From Flavobacterium hydrocarbonoxydans (GTDB taxonomy: Bacteria; Bacteroidota; Bacteroidia; Flavobacteriales; Flavobacteriaceae), in contig NZ_WSTB01000004.1 in NCBI RefSeq assembly GCF_009789235.1, forward strand, positions 248,001-312,000: a stretch of 64,000 bases of DNA, written 5' to 3'. The translations under genes were made by a program, and so were the position numbers. Positions 60,258 to 64,000 of the stretch are shown piece by piece. Positions within the stretch are counted from its first letter, which is position 1; every line of letters begins with the position of its first letter. The notes under the pieces were generated by a model. That model saw only the letters and a program-made list of their open reading frames with translations. It did not search any database and was not told the origin of the DNA.

Positions 60258-62675
60258 CTAAAACATTCCGCCACCACCTTTATTAGTATTGTCTTCTCTT
60301 TGTTTACGTTGTAAAGTTTTGCTTTTTCCTCCTCCAAAGTTATATGTTAATCCAAGATAAACTGTTTGGCTTTCCCAGGTAAACTGACCTGTTTGAGGAT
60401 AAGGATATAAACTGTCAAAAGCAAATCGCATCGTGTTGAACACGTCATTAAAACGAACACTGATATTCATTTTGTTGTCTAATAAGGTATAACGTGAACC
60501 GACATCCATTTTATACATCTCTTTTCTGTTATTCTGAACTTCATTAACTGGACCTCTGTAAAATCCGAATAATAAAAAGCTGATACGTTTGTTTACTTTA
60601 AAATTAGAGTTCATTCTCGCATTAAAAGCTGAAGTTGTTACGTTTCTTTCTTCAGGGATATTTTTGCCTTGTACAGGATCAAACGTAAAAACAATTCCTT
60701 CTTGTTTAATGCTAGAAAAATCTATAGATGGCTGAACATCCCACCATTTTGCAATTTTATAATTGGCAGAAGCTTCAAATCCGTAAGACGTGTTGCTGTC
60801 ATTGTTTATAAAACTCATGATTTGTTTTTCGTTTGAAGGATCATCTTTGTCCGGATATAATATTCTACTAATCTGATCGTTGGTTCTTCTCACAAAAACA
60901 CCCGTTGTAAAACTTCCTTTTTCTAGGGTTTTAGTGTAATTCAATTCCACTGAATTCGTAAACTGAGGTCTCAATTCCTGATTACCAAATGAAGTAACTA
61001 ATGGAGTTGAAAATTCACGTATTGGTTTTGTCTGCTCTAAACTAGGACGGTCAACACGACGGCTATAACTAAGTTGTAAAACGTTTTTCTCATTCAAATT
61101 ATAAGTCAAATAAGCAGATGGGTATAAGGTAATATAATCATCATCAAATTTAGTTTGACCATAATTTAAGTTTGCAGCCACTTTATAGCTTTCAAAACGA
61201 GCACCTAATTGATAGCTGAATTTTTTATACTTCTGACCAAAAGTTACATAAGCCGAATAAATATCGATGTCATACGTATAGTTTGAAATCTGATTTTGAT
61301 CAGGATCTTCAAGGTTTACTCTGTTGTAATTATTTTCAGTTCTGGTTAATCTCGCTTCAGCACCTGCTTCAAGAGTGGTTTTGTCGTTTAAAGGATTAAC
61401 ATAATCCACATTTACAGTACTTAATTTTTGATCATCTTTTATGAAATCATTATAAACAATATTGTCTGAAGTATTAGCTGTACTTGTAGTTTGAGTATCA
61501 AAAAGAGCTTTTTGATCCTCGTTAGAATCACTATAATTGGCTTCAAAATCTAAAGTATGTCCTTCTTTTTTGAAAATATGCTTATACGCTAAATTGTATG
61601 TTTCAGTTTTGCTAGGTCCTTGGTATTGCGATTTTTGAAAAATATTTCGAATGGTAGGATTGTTTAAATAATCGATATCTGTGTTTACATTTCCAGTACC
61701 TTCAAATTTATTTTGGTTGGTATAAAACGAAATAGTATTGTTGTCGTTAATGAAATAGTCCATTCCGATTTTATATAAATACGACTCATTATCATTAGTA
61801 ATATCTAATCGTTGTTGAATGTCCTGCCCATCCAGTCTGAAAATTTCTCCTTCGTTTTCGTACATACCAAAATTTTGTCCCACATTTCCAAAGAAATTTA
61901 CTTTACCGGTTTTGTAGTTCAAATCTAAAGATTGGTTGTATTTGGCCGTTTTCCCAAAAGTAATTCCACCGCTATAACTTCCGTTAAAACCAGTATTAGC
62001 ATTTTTATGCAGAATAACATTGATAATTCCTGACATTCCTTCCGGATTGTATTTGGCACTTGGGTTGGTAATCAGCTCAATTTTTTTGATTGAAGTCGAA
62101 GGAATTTGTTTCAACAATTGTGCTGGATCAATATTAGATGGTCTTCCGTCAATTAATACACGAACATTTGAGTTTCCGCGAAGCGAAAGTTTTCCGTCCT
62201 GATCTACGTTTACAGAAGGAATATTGTTCATAATATCCGATGCTGAAGCTCCGGCAGTTGTTAAATCTTTTCCGACAGTAATCACTTTTCGGTCAATTTT
62301 TTGTTCCATGGTAGAACGTTCAGCGACAATATTCACGCCTTTAAGCTGAGTTGCTTCTTCTTCCAGCGCTACTTTAAAAGTGGCTTCTTTTTTGTTTTCA
62401 CCTAAAACAACAGAACCAATATATTTTCTGAAACCGATATATTGAATTTCGATAGTATAACTTTTTAGAGCTAAATTTTTGATGATAAAATCACCGTTGT
62501 CATCTGAGTTTACACCTGAGACTACTTTTCCATTGTCTTTAATCGAAACAGTCGCGTATGAAATGGGCATGCTGTTAGACTTTTCTGTAATTTTCCCAGA
62601 AACTGTTCCCGTGTTCTGAGCTTTTGCTGTTGCCATTACACCCAGTAATGCGAACAGTAAGAATTTTAATTTCAT
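60258..62675 (-). CDS. TonB-dependent receptor-like outer-membrane protein with carboxypeptidase-regulatory domain
   Basis: The 805-residue protein has a signal peptide (LLFALLGVMATAKAQ), a CarboxypepD-regulatory-like domain (SGKITEKSNSMPISYATVSI), a plug domain (VLIDGRPSNIDPAQLLKQIP; NPSAKYNPEGMSGIINVILH) and a long outer-membrane beta-barrel of the OMP_b-brl_3 type. I choose the ATG at 62675 over an in-frame Met 23 codons upstream, because it places the signal at the start. It probably imports or processes a peptide or siderophore-type ligand. No SusD-like partner is adjacent, so a polysaccharide role is unlikely. It ends in a Gly-rich NKGGGGMF. Confidence 0.88.
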   Translation of the reverse strand: MKLKFLLFALLGVMATAKAQNTGTVSGKITEKSNSMPISYATVSIKDNGKVVSGVNSDDNGDFIIKNLALKSYTIEIQYIGFRKYIGSVVLGENKKEATFKVALEEEATQLKGVNIVAERSTMEQKIDRKVITVGKDLTTAGASASDIMNNIPSVNVDQDGKLSLRGNSNVRVLIDGRPSNIDPAQLLKQIPSTSIKKIELITNPSAKYNPEGMSGIINVILHKNANTGFNGSYSGGITFGKTAKYNQSLDLNYKTGKVNFFGNVGQNFGMYENEGEIFRLDGQDIQQRLDITNDNESYLYKIGMDYFINDNNTISFYTNQNKFEGTGNVNTDIDYLNNPTIRNIFQKSQYQGPSKTETYNLAYKHIFKKEGHTLDFEANYSDSNEDQKALFDTQTTSTANTSDNIVYNDFIKDDQKLSTVNVDYVNPLNDKTTLEAGAEARLTRTENNYNRVNLEDPDQNQISNYTYDIDIYSAYVTFGQKYKKFSYQLGARFESYKVAANLNYGQTKFDDDYITLYPSAYLTYNLNEKNVLQLSYSRRVDRPSLEQTKPIREFSTPLVTSFGNQELRPQFTNSVELNYTKTLEKGSFTTGVFVRRTNDQISRILYPDKDDPSNEKQIMSFINNDSNTSYGFEASANYKIAKWWDVQPSIDFSSIKQEGIVFTFDPVQGKNIPEERNVTTSAFNARMNSNFKVNKRISFLLFGFYRGPVNEVQNNRKEMYKMDVGSRYTLLDNKMNISVRFNDVFNTMRFAFDSLYPYPQTGQFTWESQTVYLGLTYNFGGGKSKTLQRKQREDNTNKGGGGMF

Positions 62676-62992
62676 AATTTGGAATTGATTATTTGATTGA
62701 TTGATGATGATTGTTAGTTTTTTTGTTTTTTTTTCTTGCTTCAAAATAATTTGAAGTCCCTATTAAGACTCTTTTGTGATTGATATGTTACAGAAAAATT
62801 TAATAAAATATTAAAATTTTTCCTGAGCCTTTGTTTTGTAGGAGATTAGGGTTTTGGTTTTTTGATAATTTTAACATATCATTCGGATGTTTTTTTGAGA
62901 AATTCAAATCGTTTTGTTTTATTTTATATGTTTTTCGTTTTCTCTAATTGATGAATAAGCAGTATCTTTGCACACTTTAAAATAAGTTTTAC
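62676..62992. other. 317-base divergent intergenic region
   Basis: This region holds the promoters of the TonB-like barrel gene and of argS. A TATCTTTG at 62963-62970 is a good -7 candidate for argS, but the sequence 19 bases upstream (TTCT) is not a match to TTTG. No repeat or gene is evident. Confidence 0.5.
62963..62970 (+). promoter_or_regulatory. candidate -7 element of argS
   Basis: TATCTTTG matches the bacteroidete TAnnTTTG box and lies 22 bases before the argS ATG. No clear -33 TTTG is present. Confidence 0.4.
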
Positions 62993-64000
62993 ATGTCATT
63001 ATCACAAATTCTTACTCCTTCTGTACAAAGCGCCATTCAGGCATTATTTGATGTAACGGTTGATAAAATCGAATTTCAGACCACTCGCAAAGAGTTTGAA
63101 GGCGATATTACGATGGTTATTTTTCCTTTGCTAAAAGTGATTAAAAGCAATCCAGTCGAGTTAGGAAATAAAATAGGAAATTATCTTGTCGAAAATGTAT
63201 CTGAAGTAGCACGTTTTAACGTAGTTTCAGGATTTTTGAATATTGTTATTGCAGATAGTTATTATTTGAATTTCTTTAATGAAATTAGAGAAAACAACAA
63301 GTTTGGTTATGTAACACCAAACCCGGAAGATAAAGCTATTATGGTCGAATATTCTTCGCCAAATACCAATAAACCTTTGCACTTAGGTCACGTTCGTAAT
63401 AATTTGTTAGGATATTCTGTTGCCGAAATTATCAAAGCATCAGGTAAAAAAGTATATAAAACACAAATTATCAACGATCGCGGAATTCATATCTGCAAAT
63501 CGATGCTCGCTTGGCAGAAATTTGGAAACGGAGAAACGCCTGTAAGTTCAAATCTGAAAGGAGATAAGTTAGTTGGTAAATATTATGTTGAATTTGATAA
63601 AGCTTACAAAGCCGAAATCAACCAATTGATGGAAACCGGTAAAACCGAAGAAGAAGCCAAAAAACAGGCTCCGATTATTATTGAAGCACAAGAAATGCTG
63701 AAAAAATGGGAAGCTGGTGATGACGAAGTGATTTCACTTTGGAAAATGATGAACCAATGGGTTTATGAAGGTTTTGCCACCACCTATACTAATTTAGGTG
63801 TAAATTTTGACAAATATTACTACGAAAGCAATACCTATTTGTTAGGAAAAGATGTGGTGCAAGTTGGTCTTGACAAAGGAGTTTTCGAAAAAGATCCTGA
63901 TGGTTCTGTTTGGATTGATTTGACAGATGAAGGTCTTGACCGTAAAATTGTATTACGTTCAGACGGAACTGCAGTTTATATGACACAAGATATAGGAACC
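62993..64000 (+). CDS. argS: arginyl-tRNA synthetase, 3' end outside window
   Basis: The first 336 residues are visible. The N-terminal domain begins SLSQILTPSVQSAIQALFDV, then EGDITMVIFPLLKVIKSNP. The catalytic core opens VEYSSPNTNKPLHLGHVRNN, containing the class I HIGH-type motif HLGH and the ArgS-specific NPNKP-like segment. TQIINDRGIHICKSMLAWQK follows. It joins arginine to tRNA-Arg using ATP. The frame is open to the end of the window, so the KMSK-like region is not seen. Confidence 0.95.
   Translation, partial: MSLSQILTPSVQSAIQALFDVTVDKIEFQTTRKEFEGDITMVIFPLLKVIKSNPVELGNKIGNYLVENVSEVARFNVVSGFLNIVIADSYYLNFFNEIRENNKFGYVTPNPEDKAIMVEYSSPNTNKPLHLGHVRNNLLGYSVAEIIKASGKKVYKTQIINDRGIHICKSMLAWQKFGNGETPVSSNLKGDKLVGKYYVEFDKAYKAEINQLMETGKTEEEAKKQAPIIIEAQEMLKKWEAGDDEVISLWKMMNQWVYEGFATTYTNLGVNFDKYYYESNTYLLGKDVVQVGLDKGVFEKDPDGSVWIDLTDEGLDRKIVLRSDGTAVYMTQDIGT

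Overview
The window looks like chromosome of a Flavobacterium-type bacterium (Bacteroidota, Flavobacteriia). It is AT-rich and Shine-Dalgarno-like sites are rarely evident. Promoter elements of the bacteroidete type (TTTG, about 19 nt, TAnnTTTG) precede the tRNA genes. The gene set is typical of the group: a PorV/PorQ-type barrel, DUF4105, DUF5808 and TIGR03643 proteins, a TonB-receptor-like barrel with a carboxypeptidase-regulatory domain, a PrxQ peroxiredoxin, and tatC next to kdsD and lptB.

Region 1 (1-23878, all on +) is the distal part of a long surface-polysaccharide operon that starts before the window. Genes overlap or abut. It encodes about ten glycosyltransferases or glycosyltransferase-like proteins, including a GT10 fucosyltransferase-like protein. 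It also encodes a nonulosonic (sialic-type) acid module (CMP-NulO synthetase fused to a HAD phosphatase, plus a short NulO synthase), a pyruvyltransferase-family protein, two tandem MBOAT/SGNH O-acylation pairs, an FkbM methyltransferase, a hexapeptide acetyltransferase, a Wzy-type membrane protein and a WbaP/WcaJ-type priming transferase. No flippase or Wza/Wzc export genes lie in the window. One gene (2813-3660) is split by a frameshift at a run of seven A.

Region 2 (23881-31300) holds envelope and housekeeping genes: DUF4105, PorV-like, pssA, a GH25 lysozyme, and then lptB, a CMD-family protein, tatC and kdsD on the minus strand. Region 3 (31387-38013) holds a RecQ helicase without the usual zinc cysteines, a FAD oxidoreductase and a secreted Xaa-Pro aminopeptidase. 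These are separated by repeat-rich intergenic DNA. Region 4 (38014-44264) contains a 21-bp palindromic tandem array, exported msrA/msrB, an idi-queD-prxQ-manA run, two tandem tRNA-Thr genes and more palindromic repeats.

Region 5 (44265-54117, mostly minus) holds lipoproteins, an M61 peptidase, a sterol-desaturase-family hydroxylase, aquaporin, a DMT transporter, a YkuD_2 protein and htpG. Region 6 (54318-64000) holds lipoproteins including an OmpA-family one, an orphan ABC ATPase, fabH, an unusual outer-membrane protein with a small partner, cutC, a TonB-receptor-like barrel and the start of argS.

No insertion sequence, prophage, CRISPR or rRNA is seen. The least explained material is non-coding: several families of dispersed or tandem palindromes, of which the 21-bp two-strand array (38149-38375) and the four about-101-bp hairpin units (36190-36573) stand out.
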